IMG/VR virus record: IMGVR_UViG_3300007512_002205
Location: 57,144-121,143 of that record
Length of the DNA: 64,000 nt
Direction: 5' to 3' (one strand)
Source of the DNA: a virus
Part shown: in pieces, positions 1-9,565 of the stretch
Numbering within the stretch: the first letter of the stretch is position 1
Layout: every line of letters begins with the position of its first letter
Notes under the pieces: model-generated
Databases searched by the model: none
What the model was told of the DNA's origin: nothing
Seen by the model: only the letters and a program-made list of their open reading frames with translations
Program-made: the position numbers and the translations under genes

Positions 1-652
1 CATTTTCAAAACGAAGTTCCTCTGTGAACAAGTTTTTGAGTATCGCAATGTCATTTGTTTTTGACTCTTTAAAAACCTCGATTCTCGCCTTTATATTATG
101 AAAAAGTTTATCAAGATTAAATGTTTCATCTCCGGGATAAACAACGTTATATAACTCAAAAGCAAAATCCTGCATATCTGGTGAAAAGAAATCCTTGTCT
201 ACAAAATTTTGAACTGCTATATCGTATGTCACATCTCGATAATAAACCCTTGCCTGTAGATTGAAATCCTTAAGCTTTCTAGCATCAGTGTATTTTGCCC
301 CACCACTAATCTTCAAAAAAGGGTGGTCTTCGTTGACAAACAAAGTGTTTTCTTGTGTGTTCTCGACGATAACCGTTTCATCCTTTGAGACAAGCTCCGT
401 CTTTATTGAAAAAATTGCATCTGATAATAGTTCGTCACCTACTCCTTCAAGATCCAGCATCTCTGGAAACCTGCTTTTGTCCAAAAACAACTGGCGAGTG
501 TCCACATAAAAATAGAAAGCAAAGTTCCCTTCACCATCAAATGTATGGTGCAGTCTTGAAAAATAAGGCTTATCGTATAAGAGAAAAAGGTTTTTATTTG
601 CCCTAGAGTTTCTGTCTAAATCACCTGAAAACGGGGCAATCGTCAAAGTCAT
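1..652 (-). CDS. Hypothetical virion protein, 3' end cut by window edge
   Basis: An open frame starts with ATG at 652 and runs without a stop to the left edge, giving 217 visible codons. The protein begins MTLTIAPFSGDLDRNSRANK. It is acidic and rich in Phe, Tyr and Asp, with no signal peptide or membrane segment and no family that I recognise. A GAGGA Shine-Dalgarno sequence lies just upstream and only three bases separate it from the previous stop. It is the last gene seen of the tail module, so a structural role is inferred from position only. Confidence 0.75.
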   Translation of the reverse strand, partial: MTLTIAPFSGDLDRNSRANKNLFLLYDKPYFSRLHHTFDGEGNFAFYFYVDTRQLFLDKSRFPEMLDLEGVGDELLSDAIFSIKTELVSKDETVIVENTQENTLFVNEDHPFLKISGGAKYTDARKLKDFNLQARVYYRDVTYDIAVQNFVDKDFFSPDMQDFAFELYNVVYPGDETFNLDKLFHNIKARIEVFKESKTNDIAILKNLFTEELRFEN

Positions 653-655
653 AAG

Positions 656-1438
656 TTATTCCTCACAGAAATCATCTTCTTTCAGAGTTTCTGTACCATA
701 AATATTCTTGATTTTGAAAAGGTGTTTTTGTGTTGCAACGTCATCTTCCAAAATATTAAGGTAGTGTCCGACAAATTCGCTTGAAAACTCTTTATCTGAC
801 ATTTCCAGTGGCACCAACGAAGCGGTGTTGTTCGAATCATAATTGATCTTGTAGACCTCGTAATACAACTCCTGCTCTTCTCCCAAATCAAAAGCGTTGT
901 TCTCCTCAAATGTAAAGAGCAAATCGTTTGAATCCTTTTCCAATGTAACCCTTTTCATATTCTTGTCAGCGTTGTTCTTGTAATTCTCAGAATATATGTC
1001 GTATTTAACTTCAAGATTCAATTGCGGGATTCTTTCAAGGTGAGCTTTCATCTCATCAGAGGTATTTCCCTTGACCCCTGTTGGGAACGAAATATAACTT
1101 CCTGTATCGACAAACCCTTCTTGCATGATCACTTTCCACGAAGGCGCGCTTTGGGTTAGCGTTGTGACATGTCCAAGCTCGTTGTAAAGCTTCACTGTCG
1201 GAACCTCTGTCTTCGCAATGTTTGAACCAACAACTGATGTGATCGCCTTAACTTTAAGGTCCTTCTTGATTCTTTTAGCTATTTCATTCTGAAGCTCGCC
1301 TGAAGCGTTGTCGTAAACAACTTCATCATCAAAAAAGCGATATCCGTAAGGAGCCAATTTTCCCTTGGCATACAGTTCTCGCCCTTTCTTTGTCAAAACA
1401 AAATCGAGCACCTCTTCTTTTTTGTTGAAGAATTCCAT
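656..1438 (-). CDS. Hypothetical tail/virion structural protein, 260 aa
   Basis: Starts MEFFNKKEEVLDFVLTKKGR with ATG overlapping the upstream stop (TAATG) and an AAGGA ribosome site. The N-terminal segment with LTKKGRELYAKGKLAPYGYR followed by FFDDEVVYD resembles short N-terminal motifs that I associate with conserved proteins next to tail genes in T4-like marine phages. This is a recollection, not a search. No enzyme motif is visible. Location directly after three giant structural genes suggests a virion role; the function is unknown. Confidence 0.7.
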   Translation of the reverse strand: MEFFNKKEEVLDFVLTKKGRELYAKGKLAPYGYRFFDDEVVYDNASGELQNEIAKRIKKDLKVKAITSVVGSNIAKTEVPTVKLYNELGHVTTLTQSAPSWKVIMQEGFVDTGSYISFPTGVKGNTSDEMKAHLERIPQLNLEVKYDIYSENYKNNADKNMKRVTLEKDSNDLLFTFEENNAFDLGEEQELYYEVYKINYDSNNTASLVPLEMSDKEFSSEFVGHYLNILEDDVATQKHLFKIKNIYGTETLKEDDFCEE

Positions 1439-4400
1439 TATTCCTTAAACCCCAGCCCAAGCTTTATCCGAGCCATTTCCACCAACGAGAAGAAATCATA
1501 TGGCCAGTTATAATTGTACTTATACTCTGTTTTATCACTATCCCCGACAAGATCGTTCATAAACTTACTGTATTTCTTGACCGCCAATTTTTTGGACTTG
1601 AAAACTTTAAACCTTAAATTCTTCGGCAAAACCCCTCCAAAACTTTCCAACATTTTTGGGGAAATTATTTCACCCTTCTTTATGGGGTGTTTAAGTTTAA
1701 CGGTCTGTTCTTCAGAAACCAAGCCGATCTGCGGCAAGACCCCCTGCCACCACTTACCCAAATCATCTTGAGAAAGATTGTGTTTGAAGTCTATGAGGTA
1801 CATAGCATATGGTGACAAAACCGGATTATATTCAACAGGGTTATCAATTTGGACACTGGATTCGTCCCGCCTCTTCACAAAGTCAAATTTTGGTGGCAAA
1901 ACGATCTGCCTTGTTCGCCTGATCATGTCGACAAGGGAGCTGCTCACAATGCTGCCAGAACCCTCACTTAAGTAAGCCTCTTCGAACTCTACCAAATCCA
2001 ACTTAAGAAACGACTCTTCGTTATTGTCATCTAAGTAATACGGAATAACAACAACCGTTTCCCCAATCTCTTTTGTTTTCGCGACTTCTCCAATTCTTCT
2101 GTCTTCTTCTGTTATACCAACAGCTTTAAACAGAGATCCTGTTGATCTAATAAGGTTGGGTCCGACACCAGCCTCATTATCTACCGTTTGTAAAAACAAA
2201 CCTTCCGTCCTGTTTGTGGGAACTTTCCCATACTGATGCCACAAACCCTTTACAGCCATGGTCGGCTCGCTTCCTGTAGTAAGAGGATTCGAATCTATCA
2301 TATTGATTGCAGGGGATTCCCACTTAGTATGGATATTCCACTTATCGCTTTCAACAGAGCGCCCAAACAAATTGACACTCGCACTTATCGGCATGAAATT
2401 GAAAACGTTATTTGTTTCCATCAAATCATTCGTGAAAAGCAGAGATGAGTGGTTGATTATGTCATCAAGTGTAAATTTGCCCTGTATAAATCTATCAGGA
2501 TCTTGCTGAAACACTCCTGCGGGATCAAAAAGAATCCTAACATAAGCTGTGTTTGAAGCCTGCCCATTTGCTGTATCATACGGACCAAAGATTCCATAAT
2601 ATGGTGGAACGTGATGAACGTTCGATGATGTAAAATCAGATTGATGCCCAAAATAGTTTGCAGCATCATGGACTGTCATGTTTTCTGTCTTTCTTATTTT
2701 TACATGCCCAATGTATTTTGCGATACCAAAAGATCCTGTTACACTTTCAAATTTCCATTCGCTCTCTGGCCTTGACTCAAAGCTAATTGGCTTCCCACCC
2801 TCAATAAAAGTATCGACCACAGAAGGATACCAGTTATCTGCCATACGAGTGTATACGCTATCATTGTCAAGGCCAAACGTCCCTGTTGAATCAACCCGAA
2901 TTTCAGAATCTGTGTCCGCTATCTCAAGAAGTGAAGATATCTTAAAGAATTCTTTAACCGGATCTATTATTGCCTCAAATGGCATCGCTTGACTATCCTT
3001 TCTGTATGGGTTGTCAGCGGATATTTCTTTAAGAGCCTCGTGGTCAGCAAAGGTCGTCGAATCCAATATTGGATAATCAACAGCAAGACCTGATTTGATT
3101 GAATTGTAACAGATTCCTGGTGAATAAAACGGTGTTAAAATTGTTCTAAAGTTTGCATCGTTACCAGCCAAAGTCGACTTTGCGCTATAAGTGTTCTGAA
3201 ACTGCTTCGCCAATTGCAGTGTTCTCTGTTGTGGGTAAAACCCATAATACGGTAACAGTTTTAATAGGCCATCGATTTCAATCTCAACGTGTGCCAATTT
3301 AGCATTGTGAGTGTTTATTACATCTTGTGCCCCAATCAAATAATCACTATGTGCATATGTTTCCAAAAACGACGATGTTGAAGAAAGCGCAAGTGTGCCT
3401 GTGAGTTCAAGTTGGTGAAGATCATCAATGAATTCATCACTACCAGATTTGGCATACGCTTCAATGACATTGGAAATATTGTATTCTGGTAAAATTGAAT
3501 AGCCTTGCCCTTTCAAACGCAGCTCTTCCGAAAAACTCTTATATGTATCAAAAAACGGTCCAGTGTTCGCGTCACTATGAACGGTATTCTTTGGCAACTC
3601 CTCTCCATAAAAACGACCATATCTTGCAGAAATATACAAGGAATCTGGTGTTGGTTCGAAAGTTCCTGTTATGTCCTGTTGTGAATAGAAAGTGTCATTA
3701 TCGCCCTGAACAAGCTCGCCGTTTCTACCATCAGATGTTGCGTCCATTGGCCAAACACTAAAACCAAGAGGTCCATCCGATTCAAATGGTGATATCCCAA
3801 AGGAGTTCGTAATATTTGTAAGCCTGTTGCCTTCGGTCGTTCTCCATGGGAAAAAGAATTGCTCACGCTCTCTCGTATTTTTTATAAAAGCCTTTGACTC
3901 TCGTGGCCAAATTGTTTCATTGTGCTGTAGAGTCACAAACTTCACAGAGCCGGTGTATGATAATGCAATGTTGTTCAGCACAGAATCATCTTTGTTGGAC
4001 GTTCGCGCGTTCTTTTTCCTAGAAATGTTTATCATCCTATTGGCTGAAGGGTCGTAATAGTCTCCAAAAAAATCATAGTTGTTTGTGTGGGTGTATTTTA
4101 TCGTAACGTTTTCCTTATCAACCTCGATTGTGTGATTTATAGGAAGGAACTTCTTACTCACAGGTGGATGAGTCACATCGCAAAGGGCTCCAGATGTCAA
4201 ACCAGCCTTATTTTGGAACTCTTCAATGTGTTGGTATCTGTTTGTTCTTCTTAGGTTTCTTGTCGTTGGGTGTTCATATCCACGAATCTGCTTAAACATT
4301 GGATGCTGATAGGGGCCATTGAGAGTCAAAAGGTAAGCGTTCAACTTCTCATATTCCTCAAGTGTTCCAAGAATATCAACACTTCTTGACTGAACAGTAT

Positions 4401-6090
4401 TTGAACTTGAAAGATCCAATTGCATGATGGTTGTCATTCCGACAAATGGAGTTGAAAATCCATCAGCATTTAATTCACTTTCGCTAACAACGGTCAATGC
4501 TGGTGTTTCACCATCAGAACTTGTTGTCATCCCATCAAACTGTGCTCTACCATACAAAAGAGGGTGTGATTTCTCAATCAAAGCTGACGCGGTGATCCAA
4601 GCATAACGAATATCGCTCTTCGGAATGGCGTATTGGACAAAATAATTGTCATATTTTGAGCCTGACAAGTAGGTTGTGTTGGTTAGTGGGCGCAGTTCCT
4701 GTACAGGATTGCTGTTGATTTTGTGGAAAGATGCCGTTATCTCTGGGCCTCTGCCAATTGCGGCAGAACCAGATCTTAGGCCACCAAACCGATTCGGCAA
4801 AGATAAAAGAGTTACAAGTGGTTGTCTTACGGTTAAATTTCTATAGGGCAAAGCACTATAAACCGTATATTGGCCAGAAGCGACATCAAGGAATCCACCG
4901 TGAGTTTCCGGCGATCCTGGGGCGTCGAACCTTGTCACGATGACGGTCTTGTTGAATGAGCTGCTGTGTTCTGCCAAATGTCTTCTTGGCATATCGAAAT
5001 CCAAAACGCCAGATACAGTCGTCGATTCTCCCTCTTGGATATTGAACCCATTATTGTCAATAAATGCCAAATTATTGTTGGTGGCTTGAACCACTTGATA
5101 GTTTTTATCAAAGTTTCCAATAAAATCAGATGCTGTATGGTATTCAACATTCTTTATATTCACAGCTCTGCGGACGAACTCCTCACTTGAATACTTTGAG
5201 AATGGACGATCAACATCTCTTTCGTCAACCCCTGTCGTCCTTCCTTCTCGCACATAAACAATTCCGCCTGAAGAGTCGACTCTGAACATTTCCGGTCTTG
5301 TCTCTGCTGTGTCTGAACCATCGGAAAGCTTTTGCCTTCTATGAAGGAACCCACCAACATGCGTTCTTGTGAACGGGCCTTGAAGTGGTTTTGAATAATC
5401 ACCATAATAAACGTCGTCGTGGTGCCCTAGCATCTGGACAGGGTGAGACAGGGTGAGTGCCGTCTGATATCCTTTATTTATGGAACTGCTATATAAAACA
5501 AAAGGTAAGATGTTATACCCATGAACCTCTGCATTGTTCAGAACATCGTTGGGAACAACGCTAACGACAGTTTTTTCCACATCTTTTGAAGGATAATCTT
5601 TTGAGGTGTAAATCTGATCCGAGTCCAAAGTTACATTGTAATAGTCTCCCGTGTCAACCGAGAAATACCCTCTGAAATGGTCAGGTGTGTGCCCTTTGTT
5701 TTTGTTGAGGCCTCCGACGAAACAACGACTTTTCTTAAGAGAAAGTGTGTAAGGTTTTCTGTTTAGAAAAGAATAGTCTCTGTTGTAAATCGCATGGATA
5801 TTAATTCTGCTTTTTACTTCACCAGAGCTGTTTGTCGGAAAACTATTGGCGTTTCTTTCTGCTCTCAGGTTCCACCAAACATTTGTTCCGGTAGATTCTT
5901 TTGATGCGTCATATCGGCGATTTTCATATTTCTTTTCTTCTTCAGAGACAAAAGGCTTCCCTTCCTCTGTTACATTGTATTTCTTCTCAACGTACTCAGG
6001 TGTCTCATGGACAACACCAATCACAGACGGAACGTCATCTACGTTTGTCTGTGGGTGATGTTCACTTGAAGGTCTTCCTTTACCTATCAC
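1438..6090 (-). CDS. Giant virion structural protein, about 1550 aa
   Basis: A very long frame. The longest version begins with TTG at 6111, which has no ribosome site. A GTG at 6090 has GGAGG eight bases upstream, overlaps the previous gene by 11 bases and is preferred. The sequence is rich in Ser, Thr, Asn, Tyr and Gly with no hydrophobic segment, as in beta-rich tail or fibre proteins. It has no recognisable catalytic motif. It follows two other large virion genes and gp6, the position of large baseplate or tail proteins in T4-like phages. The exact role is not recognised. Confidence 0.75.
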   Translation of the reverse strand: MIGKGRPSSEHHPQTNVDDVPSVIGVVHETPEYVEKKYNVTEEGKPFVSEEEKKYENRRYDASKESTGTNVWWNLRAERNANSFPTNSSGEVKSRINIHAIYNRDYSFLNRKPYTLSLKKSRCFVGGLNKNKGHTPDHFRGYFSVDTGDYYNVTLDSDQIYTSKDYPSKDVEKTVVSVVPNDVLNNAEVHGYNILPFVLYSSSINKGYQTALTLSHPVQMLGHHDDVYYGDYSKPLQGPFTRTHVGGFLHRRQKLSDGSDTAETRPEMFRVDSSGGIVYVREGRTTGVDERDVDRPFSKYSSEEFVRRAVNIKNVEYHTASDFIGNFDKNYQVVQATNNNLAFIDNNGFNIQEGESTTVSGVLDFDMPRRHLAEHSSSFNKTVIVTRFDAPGSPETHGGFLDVASGQYTVYSALPYRNLTVRQPLVTLLSLPNRFGGLRSGSAAIGRGPEITASFHKINSNPVQELRPLTNTTYLSGSKYDNYFVQYAIPKSDIRYAWITASALIEKSHPLLYGRAQFDGMTTSSDGETPALTVVSESELNADGFSTPFVGMTTIMQLDLSSSNTVQSRSVDILGTLEEYEKLNAYLLTLNGPYQHPMFKQIRGYEHPTTRNLRRTNRYQHIEEFQNKAGLTSGALCDVTHPPVSKKFLPINHTIEVDKENVTIKYTHTNNYDFFGDYYDPSANRMINISRKKNARTSNKDDSVLNNIALSYTGSVKFVTLQHNETIWPRESKAFIKNTREREQFFFPWRTTEGNRLTNITNSFGISPFESDGPLGFSVWPMDATSDGRNGELVQGDNDTFYSQQDITGTFEPTPDSLYISARYGRFYGEELPKNTVHSDANTGPFFDTYKSFSEELRLKGQGYSILPEYNISNVIEAYAKSGSDEFIDDLHQLELTGTLALSSTSSFLETYAHSDYLIGAQDVINTHNAKLAHVEIEIDGLLKLLPYYGFYPQQRTLQLAKQFQNTYSAKSTLAGNDANFRTILTPFYSPGICYNSIKSGLAVDYPILDSTTFADHEALKEISADNPYRKDSQAMPFEAIIDPVKEFFKISSLLEIADTDSEIRVDSTGTFGLDNDSVYTRMADNWYPSVVDTFIEGGKPISFESRPESEWKFESVTGSFGIAKYIGHVKIRKTENMTVHDAANYFGHQSDFTSSNVHHVPPYYGIFGPYDTANGQASNTAYVRILFDPAGVFQQDPDRFIQGKFTLDDIINHSSLLFTNDLMETNNVFNFMPISASVNLFGRSVESDKWNIHTKWESPAINMIDSNPLTTGSEPTMAVKGLWHQYGKVPTNRTEGLFLQTVDNEAGVGPNLIRSTGSLFKAVGITEEDRRIGEVAKTKEIGETVVVIPYYLDDNNEESFLKLDLVEFEEAYLSEGSGSIVSSSLVDMIRRTRQIVLPPKFDFVKRRDESSVQIDNPVEYNPVLSPYAMYLIDFKHNLSQDDLGKWWQGVLPQIGLVSEEQTVKLKHPIKKGEIISPKMLESFGGVLPKNLRFKVFKSKKLAVKKYSKFMNDLVGDSDKTEYKYNYNWPYDFFSLVEMARIKLGLGFKE

Positions 6091-9000
6091 TTCCGCCGCC
6101 TCCTCGACCAAATGCTATGTCGATATAAAACTTGTTATTGTAATACAAAACCCTGTTGCGATCCAACGAAGCCACTCTCTTGTTTGGTTTGTCAACAATT
6201 GCCCCTTCTTTTTCTTGTGGTCTGTTCGAAGCTTTCCCAACCTTGTTTGTTTTTGTGAAACCTGCCGATGTTTCTTTTGTTCTGTCTGTATATAATAGTT
6301 TTTGCCTATATTTATTTCTCTCAAGAATGTGGTTTTCAATTACAGTGTTGACCTCTTCCGACGAATCAGCCGATGCGGGGACAAGATTCAACACAACCAC
6401 ATCAAGTGCCGCATCCAACCATTTGTACAATGAAACATACTTGTCTAAATCAGGATCGTTTTCAATCTTATCAAAAAATAATTGTCTTAAATACTTAAGG
6501 CCCTTGTATTCTGTTTCAAAACTGTTGACTGGCTCACCAACAAGGTTGTTAAAATCAACAACCGTTGCAAAAAAGTCAAGCATGTTTCTTGAAATGATAT
6601 CGTACATACTTGATTCAAACGCAAAGTAATATTTGATCGGGCGAGCTTCTCTTATGAAAACGTCATCTCTTTCAAGGATTTGAATCATGTCAGATGAGTT
6701 TAAGTTCTCTGGCATTTGTTGTTTTGAAGTTGGAACAAACTCCACCTTTTTGACATTTCCGCTTGATGTGAAAAACTTTCCTTGCCCATAATGTTGGATA
6801 TCTACAAGATCTGAATAATCAATGTATCTCGATGCCAACGCAAGTGAACCAGACGAAACATCTGCAACAAAAATCTCTCCCTGCGTGTTCGATGCCGTTA
6901 CCTTTGAAAAATCCCAGTGAAGAGCGAGTGTGTCTTTCTTTGGAATTGAACTTGCAGTAAGACCAATCTCCCAAACAAAAGCACTTTGCCCAGGATTTGT
7001 TCGTCCAAAATTGAAAATATCACGGGCATGAGCCTTCAACTCATCTTCTGACAAATAGTCCTGCCAAACTCTGGTTGAAAGGTTTCTATATTCTGAGGGG
7101 AATGATAACGCGCCTGTCACATCTGCACGTTCCGCTCCAATATAAACCCTCTTTGCTGTAGTTGCAAAGGATTCTCCCCTGGACACTGAAAAACTCGCCG
7201 ATGCTGAAAATTGCTGTTGTAAATTCCCAAGTTCGTATCTATACCCATTGAACTTCATCTCATAATATGAGGCTGTTACGATCCCATCTGTAAACGGATA
7301 CTCAAGAGGTTTAACTCTAAAAGATAAATTCCAAACAGAATCATCATAGACATCATAAAAATTGTCTGTCTCAAGGTTCACCCCAACAGACGATGTTAAT
7401 ATGAATTTTGTCAAGTTATCACGACGAACCGCATAAACACTTACCTGTGTATTTCCACTTCCATCAAAGCCGGTGTCTTGTGGGTCATCTTCATTTGCGT
7501 CTCTGCAACCAAACAACGATTTAGTTGTAAAGGTGTTTGGTGGCTCAAACAGCTCACCCTGTTTTCTTGACTCTCTTGGGAAAAAGGCGTTGACCTCTGC
7601 TGTGAACGGAGTTAAATTATTTGTCGCCCCAGATACAAAAGCGGCACTGTTATCGTTTTCAGACTCTTTGAATTGATAAACAACTGCTCCAACGTTCTCT
7701 TTGTCAAACCATCTTGTAAAGTCTATCGCATCTTTCTTCCCTGATGTGTTGACAAAATCATTCTCAAACCTATATTCAACATTGTCCGCATAAATATTTA
7801 AATTGAAAAGCTCATCGTCGACACCATAACACCGAATAAGATTCCTTATCGCCTTGTCCGTTCCCTTTGATTTATAAATGTGAGATAAATTGTTGTAAAT
7901 GTTCTTATAAATCTTATTCTTAAGGTTGTGTACGCTATCTGAATAGACCTCTTCTTCGTTCTGGTCAAGCAGTGCCTCTAAAACATCTGAATCTACAAAA
8001 AGCTCTGGTACATCAAAACCAAGACTTGTCAACAAACGGTTATTATGTGAAAACTCCTTGACATCATTGTTGGTGTACTCAATATCTTTAACTCTGTTTA
8101 TGTTCTGCGCCTGAAGGTGGAGTGTGTCGAAGTAACTCGCAAGCACCTGCAAAAATTTTGTCAACTGCAAGCCTGTTTGTGAATCCTCATCTCTAATCCA
8201 CAACGGCATTGAATTCACTAAGCTTGAGTTGTTTGTCGCATCATGTTGTCTTCCTAAAGCAACCTTTTCTGCCTCGTATGCAACGACTTTCGGGTGTTTA
8301 CTATAAACAACGAGATCCTGCTCTTCTGTTGAAATTCCCGAATCTGTTACAGCAGAACCTGTGCTTCTTGAAGAACCAGACACATAGCCTTGCCACGAAC
8401 CATTCGAAAGCCTTCCAGAATAATCTAAAACGGCTGAGTCTATGCTGTTTACTCCGGTGAACCCCTCGTTGAATTTGAAATAAATGCCAAGGTCTGTGTT
8501 CGCATCGTCTGTATTTGTTCCACCACCGACATGTGTGAAATAGTTTCTTCCGATTTCACGGCCTGTCCTTTCTTTTCTCCAAAACCTAAACTCATCAATC
8601 GAACCTGTAAGTTTGCCAGAGCCTTCTGCCGATGCTGTTATTGCAGTTCCGCCAAGCGCACCGATGGTTCCTTTCAAAGACCCTGTGATACTTGGAGGCA
8701 AGTCGTCAAAAGATGTTGTTGTCTTTTCATCTTTATACTCGCCATCAATGTAGAGACGAACCTTGAAACCAAGTGACGATGAGGATTGCACAATTGCATA
8801 GTGCCTCCATGTATCATCAGCAGAACTTGTTAGACTTGTATTTAATTGGAGTGTCCCAACTTCAAAATAATGACTCGATGTTGTTCCAAGCCCCGTTGCT
8901 AGTGTGTATGAAATGAGATCATTCGTGCCATCACTCTCTTGATAGATATAAAGTTGTCGATACAACTCTTTATCCATAAGATAAAATATGCATTGTTTTG

Positions 9001-9565
9001 CTGTTTCGGTTGACGAATTGGGCCAAGCCTTTTGCTTCAACCAAAACTCGACAGTCGAACCGCTTGCAAAATCAATTCTCAGATTGTTATCGCGACCCTT
9101 TGTCTCCTTAAGGATGTTTCCCTCGGTTGCACCATAAAATGTTATATATTCTGGTGAACTTGATGAACCAAAACCATCCTGCTGATCATTCGTATATGTC
9201 GGATTAGCACCAAATATAGCGTAACCTGTGCTTCTCGGGTAATCTTGGTCAACAAGGTGTTTCTCAAAAGGTGTTATGTTGTTATAAAATTCAAGCTTCT
9301 CTGCCTTTGAGCCATCATATGGATATTGTTTATAAATTCGTTGAACACCATCCTCATAATACCTCTCTGCTGAACCGTAACGGGCAAAATTGCTTGCCGT
9401 TGTATAGTCAACATTCGGGATATACCCTTTCGTCCTCTTTTTGTATTGTGTTATGTAATCAGCAGACTCAACATCAGAAGAAAACTCACCTAATGTTTTT
9501 CTTATAGAACCTTTATAGTTCTGCTGTTGGACTTTTTGTTTCTCAAAAAGCTTTTTGGCGCTCAT
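6080..9565 (-). CDS. Large virion protein with LamG/concanavalin-like domain
   Basis: A 1161-residue protein. Residues about 165-345 look like a laminin G/concanavalin A-like jellyroll: STVEFWLKQKAWP, DDTWRHYAIVQ, KVRLYIDGEYKDE and GSIDEFRFWRKER occur in the usual order. Such domains bind carbohydrate in many phage tail proteins. A middle segment, with IYKSKGTDKAIRNLIRCYGV, resembles a motif I recall from tail proteins of marine T4-like phages. Residues 228-237 (TTSSHYFEVG) are encoded by a 31-base stretch repeated exactly in the next gene. ATG overlaps the upstream stop. It is likely a baseplate or fibre component that may touch glycans; the assignment is by domain and context. Confidence 0.8.
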   Translation of the reverse strand: MSAKKLFEKQKVQQQNYKGSIRKTLGEFSSDVESADYITQYKKRTKGYIPNVDYTTASNFARYGSAERYYEDGVQRIYKQYPYDGSKAEKLEFYNNITPFEKHLVDQDYPRSTGYAIFGANPTYTNDQQDGFGSSSSPEYITFYGATEGNILKETKGRDNNLRIDFASGSTVEFWLKQKAWPNSSTETAKQCIFYLMDKELYRQLYIYQESDGTNDLISYTLATGLGTTSSHYFEVGTLQLNTSLTSSADDTWRHYAIVQSSSSLGFKVRLYIDGEYKDEKTTTSFDDLPPSITGSLKGTIGALGGTAITASAEGSGKLTGSIDEFRFWRKERTGREIGRNYFTHVGGGTNTDDANTDLGIYFKFNEGFTGVNSIDSAVLDYSGRLSNGSWQGYVSGSSRSTGSAVTDSGISTEEQDLVVYSKHPKVVAYEAEKVALGRQHDATNNSSLVNSMPLWIRDEDSQTGLQLTKFLQVLASYFDTLHLQAQNINRVKDIEYTNNDVKEFSHNNRLLTSLGFDVPELFVDSDVLEALLDQNEEEVYSDSVHNLKNKIYKNIYNNLSHIYKSKGTDKAIRNLIRCYGVDDELFNLNIYADNVEYRFENDFVNTSGKKDAIDFTRWFDKENVGAVVYQFKESENDNSAAFVSGATNNLTPFTAEVNAFFPRESRKQGELFEPPNTFTTKSLFGCRDANEDDPQDTGFDGSGNTQVSVYAVRRDNLTKFILTSSVGVNLETDNFYDVYDDSVWNLSFRVKPLEYPFTDGIVTASYYEMKFNGYRYELGNLQQQFSASASFSVSRGESFATTAKRVYIGAERADVTGALSFPSEYRNLSTRVWQDYLSEDELKAHARDIFNFGRTNPGQSAFVWEIGLTASSIPKKDTLALHWDFSKVTASNTQGEIFVADVSSGSLALASRYIDYSDLVDIQHYGQGKFFTSSGNVKKVEFVPTSKQQMPENLNSSDMIQILERDDVFIREARPIKYYFAFESSMYDIISRNMLDFFATVVDFNNLVGEPVNSFETEYKGLKYLRQLFFDKIENDPDLDKYVSLYKWLDAALDVVVLNLVPASADSSEEVNTVIENHILERNKYRQKLLYTDRTKETSAGFTKTNKVGKASNRPQEKEGAIVDKPNKRVASLDRNRVLYYNNKFYIDIAFGRGGGGSDR
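8854..8884 (-). repeat. 31-bp exact direct repeat, copy 1
   Basis: This stretch inside the LamG-protein gene is identical over 31 bases to 10539-10569 in the adjacent gene. Both copies are read in the same frame and encode TTSSHYFEVG, while flanking bases differ. Identical codons over ten residues point to recent copying or recombination between neighbouring tail genes and not to protein-level convergence. Confidence 0.9.

Noticed and set aside
6156-6629. Plus-strand open frame of 157 codons, and similar plus-strand frames throughout
   Set aside because: They lie opposite strongly coding minus-strand genes, have no ribosome site or family resemblance and look like shadow frames.
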